NCBI RefSeq assembly: GCF_030272615.1
Contig: NC_081414.1
Span: 336,181,927-336,245,926 of the forward strand
Direction: 5' to 3'
Source: Cryptomeria japonica
Taxonomy: Eukaryota > Streptophyta > Pinopsida > Cupressales > Cupressaceae
DNA length: 64,000 nucleotides
The translations under genes were made by a program, and so were the position numbers. Below the pieces are notes generated by a model that saw only the letters and a program-made list of their open reading frames with translations, searched no databases and had not been told where the DNA came from. Positions 37,201 through 52,299 of this stretch are shown here, in pieces. The first letter of the stretch is position 1. Each line of letters starts with the position of its first letter.

Positions 37201-38419
37201 TGGAAATGGAACTCCTTGGATCCCCTGGACTTGGATCAGCATCAGAAAGACTTGTTTGCCGACATTCTCAGCAAAATGATTATTTTCCCTTCCCCTAAAA
37301 AGGATATTATTAGGTGGTGCGGTTCATCTGATGGTAAATACAAAGTATGTTTTGGTTACAAATTGAAAGAAGCAGCCATAGACAAAAAAGATTGGCATGT
37401 TAATCTTTTTTGGCATCGACACCTCCTTCCCAAAGCAGGCACTTTTGCCTGGTTGGCTTGTCAGAAAAAGACCTTAACTAAAGAAAGGCTCTATTCAATG
37501 GGTATCAATGGACCCAGCATATGCATTCTATGTCCAGAGCATGAAGAGACTGCAGATCATCTACTTCTCCAATGCAAATTCTCTAGTCACTATTGGTGGC
37601 ATTTCATGGGAAAATTGAGAATCTTCGGCCCCTTCCCATCAGGACTGGATAAGTGGTTTTTGCAATGGCCTAAACTGGTAGGAAAGGCTATTTTTGTTGA
37701 TTTGCTTAATATCCTACCATCACTTCCGATTTGGGAAATTTGGAAAGAAAGGAATCATAGAATCTTCCAGGGTAAAGAGATGAGATTAATGTCTCTTTGT
37801 GGGAAAATTGAGATCCACTTGACTAAGCTCCTGAATGAGGCTGTTCAATCCAAATCATTAAAGAAGAATTTGTACATGGACAGGGATTGTAAGATTAAGC
37901 TGGCTCTCCCAAATTTACTCATTCCACTGCTTTTTGGCTTGGGAACCCCGATGGATCAAGTCAATCCAAGAGTGGGGGTGAAATGGGATGCGCCATAACC
38001 TAGGTGGAGCAAGGTAAACTTTGATGGTGCTTCTACAGGAAATCTGAGTCAAAGTGGTATTGGTTGTATTTTGAGGGACTACGATGGTTTCTGTATAAAA
38101 GAAATCTCTAAAAAATATTGGAGTTGCTACTAACAATGAAGCTGAATTCAGAGCATCTTTAAGAGGTCTTCGGTTAGGGAAGGAGCTTGGGGTGCAAATA
38201 ATTCATCTGGAGGGAGACTCATTAAATGTGGTTGATACAATTTGTTGTAATAACATCCCTAGTTGGCACCTTAACCAGTGGCTTCAACTGATTCTGGTGC
38301 TATTAGCCACCTTTGATGAATTTCAGGTTAGCCACATCTATAGGGAAGGTAATGGAGAGGCTGATAGACTCTCTAAATTGGTGATAGCCATTGGTGAACT
38401 CGCCCTGATCTTCCACTAG
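34219..38419 (+). pseudogene. LINE ORF2: endonuclease, reverse transcriptase, RNase H, broken
   Basis: Starts MKLLSWNVRGIN, the usual apurinic-like endonuclease opening, with LLQETKW and SDHYPICLE later. Stops lie at 34375, 34864, 35278, 35590 and 37996. Frameshifts lie near 36515 and 36960 (both at C-runs) and near 38110 (A-run). The reverse transcriptase spans about 35600-36650 (DKTPGPDGFP, SDFRPIALCN, KLDILKAYD, IRQGDPISPFLF). The catalytic FADD box reads FVND at 36298-36309, so the first Asp is Asn. A zinc-binding region (C-X2-C...H..C, 37400-37600) and an RNase H domain (NFDGAS, NNEAEF, EGDS, GNGEADRLS) follow. About 1,400 codons, as usual for plant L1. Confidence 0.9.
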
Positions 38420-38946
38420 TGTTATGGCATGCTTATCCTACCAAGCAATGATGGTTTCCGGTTGAGTTTGTCGGCAGTGGCTTCTACCAATTGTCTGCTC
38501 CTTACAAATGATGGTTCTTTGTTGGGTCGGTTGGTAACATTGTATTGCCTCCATCGGTTGACATGGTATCCTCACTATCTTATTGAGGGGGGTGCTCTCC
38601 AGTTGGGTCTCTTGCCAGTTGCGCTCTTCTCTCTTTTTCCGATTAAGTTTCTCTCCATATTAATCACCAGTTGTGGTGCAAACCGGTGCATTACTCCTTG
38701 GTTGCCGCTTTACTCCTTAACCTAATGTCATGGTTTTTGATGGATAGACTGACCAACTGACTTGATATCCTGTTAAGGTTTCTTCTTGTCATCAAGATGT
38801 GACACATTGTCGGCATCATTGATTTGTGTCGGTTTGGGCCCCGTGGCAATTGGAAATAAGTGTACTTTAATTAATATCTAGTTACAACTTGATCCTTTCA
38901 AGATTTGATCATAATCCCCTGATGGTTAGAGTCAGTAGACATTAAG
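38420..38946 (+). other. Start of the LINE 3' region, no gene supported
   Basis: Follows the RNase H stop. A 98-codon frame (38429-38725) is open, but its composition (Leu/Ser/Cys-rich) and lack of motifs suggest non-coding sequence. Confidence 0.45.
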
Positions 38947-38972
38947 TTGGCAAGCTTTGGCTCAGATTTTGT

Positions 38973-39866
38973 TTGGACACTGGCATTTCACGCGTGTGTG
39001 TTTTCAATTGCCATGAACTACTTGCAGGGTGTCATATTCTTTGGTTTGATGTCTTGCTATTTAACAATGGAATGCCCTCTTTTTTCCATCAAACAGTTGC
39101 TTTCTTTTCCCAGTGCCTTGCTATGGAGACCCCAATTCTCCTCGAAGCTACTTGCCACCAGATGGCTTTCCTGGGCGAAATCACGGACAAACGTCTACAA
39201 GAGGTCCTCTTCTCTTGATATCCTCTTATTCTCCATAACCTTAAGAGGATTCTGGGAAAGGAATTCCTTATGGCTTATCACAAGTATAGATCCAATACTG
39301 ATATCTCGATGTTTTTCCTTGCAATGATATTATACATGGGTACTAGCAAGCAGAGAGCAAAACTGTTAACTCAAATGATGTTTAAACATCGCCTTTTGGG
39401 GGAGATTGATGTTGTATTAGATAATATTGATGCCAATCTATGAATTCTGCTTCCCTAAAATTACTATATGACCTTAGGCAATGGGGCAGAGGTGAGGAAG
39501 CTTGTGATTGTTAACTCCATGGACTTTGATTATGTTCAAGCAACCTGGCATGTCATTACCAGGAACATTGAATTCCTTCTTAAAGTAGCTGGCATCCAAA
39601 ACAGCTTCACGTCGGAATGGAGGGAAAAATTTATTCATGATGAAGAGCTAGCGAGTGCTAATGATTTTGGGATTTTGGAGAATGGAGACTTGGTGATTGG
39701 TAATGACTGGGGGTTTGGGCTTGGTGAGGAGTGGTTCCTAAAGGACTATCGACTCCCTAGGGAGAAGGCAGAATCGATGGCTCACTCGAACTGTTGCACT
39801 AAATACCTTATTGTCCTGGATGCGGCTCATGTTCCTATGGATAGTTCTCCTGAAGACTCCCTTTGA
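38973..39866 (+). pseudogene. Third open region in the LINE, downstream of ORF2
   Basis: One frame of about 298 codons with stops only at 39216, 39441 and 39456. The first ATG in frame is at 39072. The residues are well mixed and protein-like (for example KRILGKEFLMAYHKYRS, then VRKLVIVNSMDFDYVQATW and an acidic GDLVIGNDWGFGLGEEWF). It ends at 39864, 270 bp before the LINE tail. Plant L1 elements normally end with ORF2, so this is extra. I do not recognise the protein. Possible origins are a captured host exon set or a lineage-specific third ORF. It has decayed at a rate like the rest of the element. Confidence 0.5.
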
Positions 39867-40136
39867 CTTTGGTTGTCATTGTTTTCTCCAGTTTCTCTGA
39901 TTTTGTTTTTTTCTGTTTTTGTTTTAAAGCCTCTGTTATCTGCCTTTAAGAGGTTGGTATCTGATGGCATGTACTCATCCAGCCTTCATTGCTGGTTTTT
40001 CTTTGTTTAAGGAATAGAGCTAAGGTAGGGGGTTTTCTTCCTGGTTCTTTCCCCTATCATTCTAACTGAATCAGGCTTTGTATTCTCTTTTTTGATTAAT
40101 ACAAGGGTGTTGCCCCTCTGCAGCTATTTACTTATT

Positions 40137-42677
<2,541 letters not shown>

Positions 42678-43644
42678 GCCTAAATTTTGACTTTTGTCTT
42701 CTCGTGGGACTTAATATGTGTGGCCATTTTATGGTTTGAGGAGAAAATATAGAGAGAAAATTATACAAAATGAGGAAAATATTTGTATAATATAGAGCAG
42801 AGAAAGCTGAATAATTTTGTAAAAGCTATAATCAACACTTGGATTATCTTCAAACCAATTTCACTTTTAAGATTTGTTATGCTACTGGGCATTAGCAAAT
42901 ATTCAGCTGATTTACCTTTGATTTTCATCTGCAAACTAAAGTAGTGCACAAAATTTGTTTGCAAAATGTTTATTGGAGGTATATATTTTTTGGTTACTTG
43001 TGTTGTAGGAACAATCATTGATGAATTCAAAGCTACTTGGAGCTTCATGACTTCGACAACTTATTTATAGGCTTAGAAATGTCTAAAGTTTAGAAAATGG
43101 TTTGTGATTTAATATCCTCTTCCTTCTTATTAATATAATGCTCCAATTAACTTTGGATGATTCTATCCATGACAACTAAGGAACCAATAAAATATATATA
43201 GCAAAATCCCAGGTATAATGTTTTCCGAAGATCATAGTGGAAATTATTTTCGGAAGGATTATAATTATTGTGCTAATAGTGATTTATCTATTTGGATTCC
43301 AAATCAGAGGAAATAATAATTCAAGGATTAAATAGGTGCAATTTTTTGTTGTTGCATTTTGTTGTGAGTCTCTGTGTGATGCGTGGCAATTAGTGGAAAA
43401 GTCATGTGTCATTTGTTCATCCATATTTTGCATTCAAAGATAACATTTACCAAAAGATTCCTGTAAATGAGGTTTTATCCTTCAAAATGCATCGAAACCC
43501 CTCTATCAACTGGAATCGCTTCAAGTTGTTTATCAATATTAGCTATTTTATTGGCTTTTCCATGTTTTAGGGTCACATAATCTGTGCATGTATAATAACA
43601 TCTCTGGTATTTTTGGAAACTTGGATGCTCATTAATGGATTGAT
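42678..43644 (+). repeat. Array unit U4, first part
   Basis: Begins GCCTAAATTTTGAC. Relative to U1-U3 it lacks about 120 bp near 43245 (the CTCACCATAGACAATG block is missing), a deletion between short AAATT repeats. It is interrupted by copia element 2 at 43645. Confidence 0.87.
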
Positions 43645-46344
43645 TGTTGGCATTTGCATGAAGATTGCATTAATGATATGTTATGTTGTCATTGATGTCA
43701 ATTGAACTGGTAATGGTATTTATGATATTGTTGTTATTGTTGTTATTCTTGGTATTGGCTTGTAACAGGCAAGAAGAGCTTTGAGGACGATGTTGTAAAC
43801 CGGTATGTTAGTTTGTGAGTTGAACCGGTAAACCGATGTATAAGGTTAAACCCTTTTCTATGCAATGTGACTGGTAAACCCTACTAGTTGTTTTTTGTGT
43901 TAAACCCTAACCGATCAAGTTTGTTGGTTTAAGGTTTAATGATGGCAACACATGTGATCATTGAATGAGGACAAGTTTAGATTATTTTGGTGCGTTTGTT
44001 TGTTTGTTTGATTGTCTAGGGAATGAGAAAAGTGGATTGCATCTAATGCATAGCGCATGATGAGTTACAAAGTCTGATGAAGCAGTGATCATGGAGCGGT
44101 TGGAATTTTCTTGAAGAATGTGAAAAGATTGTTATGATTTCTAAAGGTCAAGATTGAACTAACTTGTTTGTAATCTCTATGAGAGAATTAGGTTTTTGTT
44201 GTGTTACCGACCTAATTGATTTGTATTTAAGGTCGATGAAGTTGTTTGTAAGAGTGTTGGCAAAGTGTTGGCTGAAAACCAGTTGAGTGTGTGGTTGCCT
44301 AACTGGAGAATGGATCTGCAATTTGTATAAAGGCATATTGAAGCTTAAAAGGATCTGATCAAGCAAATGTAGCGCTATTCAGACAGATCGAGAAAACCTG
44401 TTGTTTTCTAACAATTACAACATAATTGAAATCCCCTAACCGGGTAAGCTCTAACAGGCTTGGTTACTTATTAAATCCTCTAACAAGGTGGTCCATTAGC
44501 TTGGATTCTCAAACCCTCTACCGAGGTTACTCTTAACAGGGTATTTTGCTTTTTCATCAAGGCATTTTGTAAATCCCTTAACCGGGTGATTCCTAACAGA
44601 ATCAGTTCTTAACAGGACTTATTGTAAAAGATTTAATAGGCTTGGCTCCTAACAGGGTGAACTTCAAAAGAGTTCAGATAGCTATCCTTGTGAGTCTCAT
44701 CTCACCATGGTTTTTACCTATTTGGGTTTTCCATGTATAAACATTTGTGTCAAGTGGTGAATGTTTTTGTGGTTATGATCTTATTTGATTGATTACTTAA
44801 CTATTCTGATAAGGCATGTGTAAAGCGGAAAATCGAACCCTAGGTGTTCCCCCACTCCAAGGAGAGAGAAAGGAGGTCACTAGGATTGACAGTTTTCACT
44901 TAGGAGAGACTTTACATTCAAAAGAGGGGTTGAAACTCACAAGATCCAATCCCACACAATGCAAGATTGAATTCTAAATGAGTTTCCAGGGTTGAGACAG
45001 CAAGGATACCCTCTTTTGTAAAGAATGTAGATAGAAGGATTGAACTAGGAGTGTGTGTGAAAGTAAGAAAGATTCACTTGTAGACAGAGATAGGGACACG
45101 GGATGAAGCTGCGGACCTGAAATTGGCAGTAAAATGTCGAGACGATGTTGTCCTGCAAGTTTGAGCGAAAGTTGACGGGATGATGGCGCTCGGAGTGCAC
45201 ACGGTCCTCCGAAAAATCCGTGAAATGAAGGGGGATCTATTCGTCTCTGCACAAGGATTCCAGATCTTCAATTACAGTCGCGTACCTACAACCTACACAC
45301 AGAAAAGAGAGGACGATTGGGGGGTTAGGGATTAGGGGTTTGCCTTTAGGTCAAACCCCGGTTTTGGAATTAACCAAGAAATGAGAATGTTGTAAATGTA
45401 AGTGTTTGTAATGTAATCAAGTATTGATACCTTGTTGTAAGAATGTTTGTATTCTTATATGCGAAGGTGTAATGATGTTGTATGTTGTATGTTGTATGTT
45501 GTAGGTGATCTCCTCTTCAATGGTTGAATCCTTGTCTTGAATGCAACACCTAGCCTTGAATGGAGACCTAGAATGCTCAATTGCTTGAAGGAATGCTTGA
45601 ATGCTTGAATGTTTGAATGTTTGAATGTTTGCCTATCGCTTCCGCCTCTTGCACACATATGTTTTTTTCCTACCTTTTCTGGGAGGGGAATTGTAGTTTA
45701 TATACTTGTCAATTAGGGTTAGGAGACTTATTTTTCCGACCTTAGGCCGACCTAGGAACATTATTTTCCAAATTGCAAACTTGAAGACCCAATGCCCAAC
45801 AAGAGACCGGGCCCAAAATAGGGCTAGGGGCCAGGGTGCTAGGCACCACGGTCCTGAGGGACCAGGGCGCTAGGCACCACGGTCCTGAAGGACCAGGGTG
45901 CTGGGCACCATGGTCCCACCTCTCAGGACAGCAGGGTGCAAGGAGGATCAGGCCAAGGTGCAGAAAGATGCAGTTTTTGATGTCGTAAATAGGTTTCGGG
46001 GTCTCCATTCAGGTTCAACGTTGTGCCGCCATCGTGAAGACCCAAATGCAATCGAAATTGCAAGTGTCGCAATTTTACGACACTACAGCATGATAACTGG
46101 AAGAATTGAGAGATTGAATATATTGAGATATGATTAAGCATTTTGATGTTTAGAAGATTGGAGTTGTTTACTGTTAAGTTGTTATAGCAGTTAACCGGTT
46201 GATGTTGAGTATTGATCTTGATAGTGAAAGTTTACTTTGTGAGTTTGAATTTGAGATTGTGAAGTTTGTATCAATTTTTTAGTATACTGATTCACCCCCC
46301 CTCTCAATACTCTACCAGATACTTATTCTTTCATCATACCATCA
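43645..46344 (+). repeat. 5' LTR of copia element 2 (split)
   Basis: Matches 50858-52299 over 43645-44818 and 46088-46344. The 1,269-bp middle part is a foreign solo LTR with its own GCATG duplication. Confidence 0.92.
44819..46087 (-). mobile_element. Solo LTR of the gypsy-like family found at 53311
   Basis: On the minus strand it runs from TGTAGTGTCGTAAAATTGCG to CGGAAAAATCGAACCC...TTTACA (end at 44819), matching the LTRs at 53311-54526 and 59700-60977. It is flanked by perfect GCATG repeats (44814-44818, 46088-46092), so it results from LTR-LTR recombination after insertion. It is absent from the sister LTR of copia element 2. It keeps a TATA box (TATATAA on the minus strand near 45700) and the GGACCAGGGCGC-type repeats. 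Confidence 0.93.
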
Positions 46345-46346
46345 AT

Positions 46347-46358
46347 TGGTATCAGAGT
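46347..46358 (+). other. Primer-binding site of copia element 2
   Basis: TGGTATCAGAGT, two bases after the LTR. The last base differs from the tRNA-Met complement TGGTATCAGAGC, a C-to-T change. Confidence 0.85.
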
Positions 46359-46416
46359 GTCTCAGGTCCTCTTTAACCTAAAAGAATAACAACTTGAGGA
46401 AAAGATCTTGTAGATC

Positions 46417-49400
46417 ATGATGAAGAAAGAAGGTCCGAAGTTCAACAAAGATAACTATAGGATATGGAGTGATAGAATGAATATTTACATTAAGAGTTTG
46501 GGAAGTCAGTATTGGAATCATGTAGAAACTAGGTATATTGCACCTACTGGAACCCTGACTGATGAACAAAAGAAAGAACAACAAGAAAATCATCAAGCAT
46601 TAGAGGCTATTATCAGTTCCCTATCTAATGTTGAATATGTAGATGTTCATGGTCTTGAAACTGCATATGAAGTATGGAAAAAACTTGAAGAGATCTATAG
46701 TGGTGATGAACATGTTAAGATTGCTAAAGAGGAGAACCTAAGAGGAAAGTTTGATGACATGATAATGTCTGAAGGTGAGAATATCCAGTAGTATGGTCAA
46801 AGGATAAAAGAGATAGTTGGTGAAATAAAGAGTGCATGAGGGAAAGTGGAAGATGCCACATTGATCAGTAAGGTACTGAGAACCCTGCTACCAGTCTATG
46901 CTATCCAAGTTGCAGCTATTCAAGAGCTGAAGTCCATTGACAAAACTAAGGTAACTCTTGACTCTATCATTGGCAAACTTACTGCTTTTGAATTAAACGG
47001 TTATGATGGTAGTGAACAGAAATTAGAATCTACATTCAGAGCTTTTGTCTCTAACCCATCTGTCAGAAAAAGTAGAGATACTTGTCATAACTATGAATCT
47101 AGATTCAGTAGAGATGTTGATGATGAAGATAACTTAGTGGAACTTGAAGCATTATTGGCAAAACGACTGCCTAGAGGCACTAGGAAATATAGAGGTAAGC
47201 TAACTTTAAAGTGTCTTGCATGCAACAAGATTGGTCATATAGCAGCTAACTGTCCTAAAGGTGAAAATGAATACAAGAGAGATAAATTCAAGAAGTATAA
47301 GGGCAAAGGCAAGAGAGATTGTCTTATAGCAATTGATATTTGTATTACTGATGAAGAATCCAATGATGATGCTAGTGAAGATATTGTGTTTGTAGCTATT
47401 AAGGAAGAGATTTTAGATCAAAAGGCACTAGTGTCTAGGATGGATAACTCTGATGTTTGGATCACTGATAGTGGTTGTTCACATCACATGACCATTGATT
47501 GGAGCAAATTTCTTTCCTTGAAGGAATATGATGGTGGTGTTGTCAAATTTGGCAATGAATCACCTATATGGTTAAAGGTAAGGGAGTTATTTCTCTTAAT
47601 GGGAAGAGAAGTGTTGACGATGTCTACTGGGTTGAAGGCCTAAAGCACAATCTTCTGAGTGTGGCACGACTTAATGACAGAGGATACCCACTGGAGTTTA
47701 GAAATGGTATGTGCAAAATCTTTGACAACAAAGGTGAATTGATTGCAACCGGGAAATAGACCAGAGGTAATCTATTTCATCTTAATCCTAAAGTTAGAAA
47801 CTATTTGATTGCAAAGATAGATGATAGATGGCTTTGGTATAGGAGATTTTGTCATATAAACTTTGATAACATTGTTAAAGTGATCAAGTCCAAGACAGTA
47901 AGAGGTCTTCCTCAGCTAGACAAATCGGTTAATGCTCTTTGTAAAGAATGTCAGTTAGGAAAGATGGCTTCTTCAACTTTCAAGAGAAAGTCCTTCTCAA
48001 TAGAGCACTTGTTAGATTTGGTTCATATAGATCTATGTGGACCAATAAGAACAAGAAGCATTCAAGGTGATAGATATTTCATGATCTTCATTGATGATTG
48101 TTCAAGGATGATGTGGGTCATATTCTTGAAGGATAAGAATGAAGTTTTTTGTAAGTTCAAGGCATTCAAGGCCTTAGCTGAGAAAGAGAGTGGCAAAAAG
48201 ATAATTTTTTTGAGAACAAATCAAGGCGATGAATTTACTTTTGAGGAATTCACTAAGTATTGTGACGAGAATGGTATCAAACGACAACTTTTTGCACCAA
48301 GGACACCACAACAGAATGGTATAGCAGAGAGGAACAACCAGTCAGTGGTTGAAGATGCTAGGACAATGTTGATACAAGGATATGTAGCAAAAACATTTTG
48401 GAAAGAAGCTGTAAGTACAACTGTCTACACAATGAACCGAGTTCTGATGAAAAGAGGTAAGGACAAGACCCCTTATGAATATTGGTATGGGAGATCACCT
48501 GATGTTAGTTATTTCAAGATATTTGGTAGCAAATGTTTTATTAAAAGAGGTGATTACATTAGCAAGTTTGAAGCTAAGAGTGATGAAGGCATATTTCTTG
48601 GCTAATCCAACCAAGAGTAAGGCCTATAAATGCCTCAACAACCGGACACAAAGAATTGTTGAAAGTGTTGATGTTCGTGTAGATGAATATCCTGAAGTGT
48701 CAGATGGAATAAATTCAGAGAAAAAGGATGAAGATCCTTGCATTTTGCTTTTGGAACCTGAAACTGTTAAATCACAAACCGGTAAAGCAAATCCTGATGT
48801 ACTTGTTCAATCGAAACAAATAAATTTAGAAGAAGATGATAATGAAGAAGCTGAACCTGAAGAGAATGATCATGTTATTCCTAGGTATGTGAGACTGAAC
48901 CATAGTCCTGAGCAGATTATTGGGGATAAGGATGCTGGAGTACTAACTAGAAGAAGAATAAGAGATAACTCTTTCATAATCTCCACCATTGAACCTAAAA
49001 GTACTAAGGAGGCATTCAGTGATGATTATTGGGTTAAAGCTATGAAGGAGGAATTGGATCAAATTGAGAAGAACAACACTTGGACTTTGGTACCCCAACT
49101 GGTAAACAAGAATGTTATAGGTACTAAATGGGTATTTAGAAACAAGTTAAATGAAGATGGTGTTTTAGTTCGCAACAAGGCAAGATTAGTCTACAAGGGT
49201 TATGCTCAAGAAGAAGGAGAAGATTATGGTGAAACTTTTTCACCAGTAGCAAGACTAGAAGGTGTCGAAACTTTACTTGCATTTGCATCCCATAAGAAGT
49301 TCAAGGTATACCAAATGGATGTTAAGTTTGCATTTTTGAATGGGATATTGGAAGAAGAGGTATACATAGAGCAACTTGATGGTTATACATTGACAAATGA

Positions 49401-50525
49401 GAAAGACATGGTATGAAGATTGCATAAAGCTTTGTATGGATTGAAGCAGGCATATAGAGCATGGTATGAATGACTTCATACACATCCGATGAAGATAGGC
49501 TTTGCAAGAACCAGTGATGATAGTAATATTTATCTCAAGTCCGAAGGAGATGAAATACTGGTCAGTGAAGTATTTGTTGATGATATTATTTTTGGAGGTA
49601 ATGATCTCATGAGCAACAATTTTGCAGATGAAATGAAAAATGAATTTGAAATGTCTTTAGTAGGGGAAATAAAAAAATTCACAGGCTTGTAGATACAACA
49701 AATGAAGAATGGTATTTTCATTACTCAATCTAAGTATGCGAAAGAGGTTTGAAGACTTTTGGCATGAGTGACTGTAAACCAGTTGGAACACCAATGGTTG
49801 CAGGTTGTAAGTTGTCTAAGGAGGATGCATCTAAGTTTGTTTATGAAAAGGAATACAGGTCAATGATTGGCAAATTACACTATGTTGTTCACAGTAGACC
49901 GAATATTGCCCATGCGGTTGGTATAGTTGCAAGATTTTAGAAGAATCTAAAGGAAGCACACCGAATAGCAACAAAGAGAATTTTTAGATATCTGAAAGGT
50001 ACAGGTGACTATGGATTATGGTATCCATATGGAGGAAACTTTGATTTGAAGGCATACACTGATGTTGATTGGGCAGGAAATATTGATGACTGAAAAAGTA
50101 CTGCCGATGGAGCATTCTTTCTAGGAGGAAGGCTAGTTTCGTGGAGTAGTAAGAAGCAGAGTTGTACTTCACAATCTACTATTGAAGCTGAGTATGTTGC
50201 AGCTTACATGAATTGCACACAAGCTATTTGGATGAGGCACATTTTGGAAGGTTTTAAGATGAAGATCTCAGAACCTATAAAATTTTTATGTGATAATACA
50301 AGTGCCATTAATATTTCTAAGAATCCTGTTTTGCATGCTCGCACCAAGCACATTGAATTGAAGTATCACTTTTTGAGGGAAAAAGTTCAAAGTAAAGATG
50401 TTATCTTAGAGCATGTTTCTACCCAAGAGTAGCTTGCAGATATCCTTACCAAACCTTTGCCGAAGACTACTTTTGAGCATCTTAGAAGTCAGTTGGGGGT
50501 TGTCCCTCTTCATGAAGTTAGTTGA
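46417..50525 (+). pseudogene. Copia element 2 gag-pol, broken by stops and frameshifts
   Basis: Starts MMKKEGPKFNKDNYRIW. Stops occur at 46789, near 46837, 47757, 49414, 49471, 49690 and later. Frameshifts lie near 47570, 48600 and 49750. Domains: gag; zinc knuckle CLACNKIGHIAANC (47215); protease WITDSGCSHHM (47459); integrase (first His of HHCC replaced by Tyr in WYRRFCH; the second catalytic Asp reads Asn at 48219 in RTNQGDEF; PQQNGIAERNN intact); reverse transcriptase with FVDDIIFGG (49573); RNase H with DVDWAG and STIEAEYVAA. It ends HEVS at 50522. Integrase and frame damage make it non-functional. RNase H wording (LVSWSSKKQ, TQAIWM) recalls SIRE/Maximus elements. Confidence 0.9.
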
Positions 50526-50857
50526 ACATGATGTTGATTGCATCAGTCCTTGAATTACTTGTAAAATTTTACATGGATTGATGAAGAAGTGGATGTATTC
50601 CACAGGGGGAGCATCAAGTTGTAGTATGTTGTAGATGCATAGTGAAAATTTGACATTACATGTTTTACTTTCAATTTGGCATTGTTGTCAAAGGGGGAGA
50701 AGAATTATGTGACTGGCAAAGGGAAACCAACGACAGGCTAATGATAGCTAGAGCATGGTGAATACTTGGTAATGTAAACCAGGATTCCTATTCACCAATC
50801 ACATCACCAATCAGAGGCGTTGATATTTGTATTGCCATTAATGCCAAAGGGGGAGAT
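50526..50857 (+). other. 3' non-coding region with three polypurine tracts
   Basis: Between the polyprotein and the 3' LTR are three G-rich purine tracts: CAGGGGGAG at 50603, CAAAGGGGGAGAAG at 50689 and CCAAAGGGGGAGAT at 50844-50857. The last one abuts the LTR. Repeated tracts in this place are described for Sireviruses. Confidence 0.75.
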
Positions 50858-52299
50858 TGTTGGCATTTGCATGAAGATTGCATTAATGATATGTTATGTT
50901 GTCATTGATTGCAATTGAACCAGTAATGGTATTTATGATATTGTTGATATTGTTGTTATTGTTGGTATTGGCTTCTAACCAGCAGGAAGAGATTTGAGGA
51001 AGATGTTATAAACTGGTATGTTAGTTTGTGAGTTGAACCGGTAAACCGGTGTATAAGGTTAAACCCTTTTCTATGTAATGTGACTGGTAAACCCTACCAG
51101 TTCTTTTTTTGTTAAACCCTAACCGATCAAGTTTGTTGGTTTAAGATCTAATGATGAGTGGTAATGATGGTGACACATGTGATCATTGAATGAGGACAAG
51201 TTCAGATTGTTTTGGCGTGTTTGTTTGTTTGTTTGATTGTCTAGGGAATGAGCAAAGTGGATTGCATCTAATGCATAGCGGGCGATGAGTTACAAAGTCC
51301 AATGAAGCGGTGATCATGGAGCGGTTGGAATTTTCTTGAAGAATGTGAAAATATTGTTATGATTTTTAATGGTCAAGATTGAACCAACTTGTTTGTAATC
51401 TCTATGACAGAATTAGTTTTTTGTTGTGTTACCGACCTAATTGATTTGTATTTAAGGTCGATGAAGTTGTTTGTAAGAGTGTTGGCAAAGAGTTGGCTGA
51501 AAACTAGTTGAGTGTGTGGTTGCCTAACTAGAGAATAGATCTGTAGTTTGTGTAAAGGCAGATTGAAGCTTAAAAGGATCTGATCAAGTAAATGTAGTGC
51601 TATTCAGATAGATCAAGAAAACTTGTTGTTTTCTAACAATTACAGTAGAATTGAAATTCCCTAACCGGGTAAGCTCTAACAAGCTTGGTTACTTATTAAA
51701 TCCTCTAACAAGGTGGTCCATTAGCTTGAATTCTCAAACTCTCTACCGAGGTTACTCCTAACAGGGTATTTTGCTTTTTCATCAAGGCATTTTGTAAATC
51801 CCTTAACCGGGTGATTCCTAATAGAATCAGTTCTTAACAAGACTTATTGTAAAAGCTTTAACAGACTTGGCTCCTAACAGGGCGAACTTTAGAAGAGTTT
51901 AGATAGCTATCCTTATGAGTCTCATCTCACCATGGTTTTTACCTATTTGGGTTTTCCATGTATAAACATTTGTGTCAAGTGGTGAATGTTTTTGTGGTTA
52001 TGATCTTATTTGATTGATTACTTAACTATTCTAATAAGGCATGATAATTGGAAGCATTGAGAGATTGAATATGTTGAGATATGATTAAGCATTTTGATGT
52101 TTACAAGATTGAAGTTGTTTATTGTTAAGTTGTTATAACCGTTAACCGGTTGATGTTGAGTATTGATCTTGATAGTGAAAGTTTACTTTGTGAGTTTGAA
52201 TTTGAGAATGGGAAGTTTGTATCAGTTTTTCAGTATACTGATTCACCCCCCCGCCCCCTCAATATTCTACTGGATACTTATTCTTTCATCATACCATCA
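50858..52299 (+). repeat. 3' LTR of copia element 2
   Basis: A 1,442-bp uninterrupted copy from TGTTGGCATTTGC to CCATCA. A run of CCTAACCGGG/CTCTAACAGG-type words (51650-51890) forms short internal repeats, also seen in the 5' LTR. By eye it is several per cent diverged from the 5' copy. Confidence 0.92.

Larger units (their letters stand above)
43645..52299 (+). mobile_element. Copia element 2, Sirevirus-like features, with a solo LTR in its 5' LTR
   Basis: LTRs of about 1.43 kb begin TGTTGGCATTTGC and end CCATCA. They are followed by a tRNA-Met-type primer site and preceded by polypurine tracts rich in AGGGGGAGA. The internal part encodes copia gag-pol in the usual order. Flanking pentamers TTGAT and TTATT differ at two bases but could each be one change from TTGTT, the sequence expected from other array units, so the duplication is worn. 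A minus-strand solo LTR (44819-46087) enlarges the 5' LTR. Without it the element is about 7.4 kb. Confidence 0.9.
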
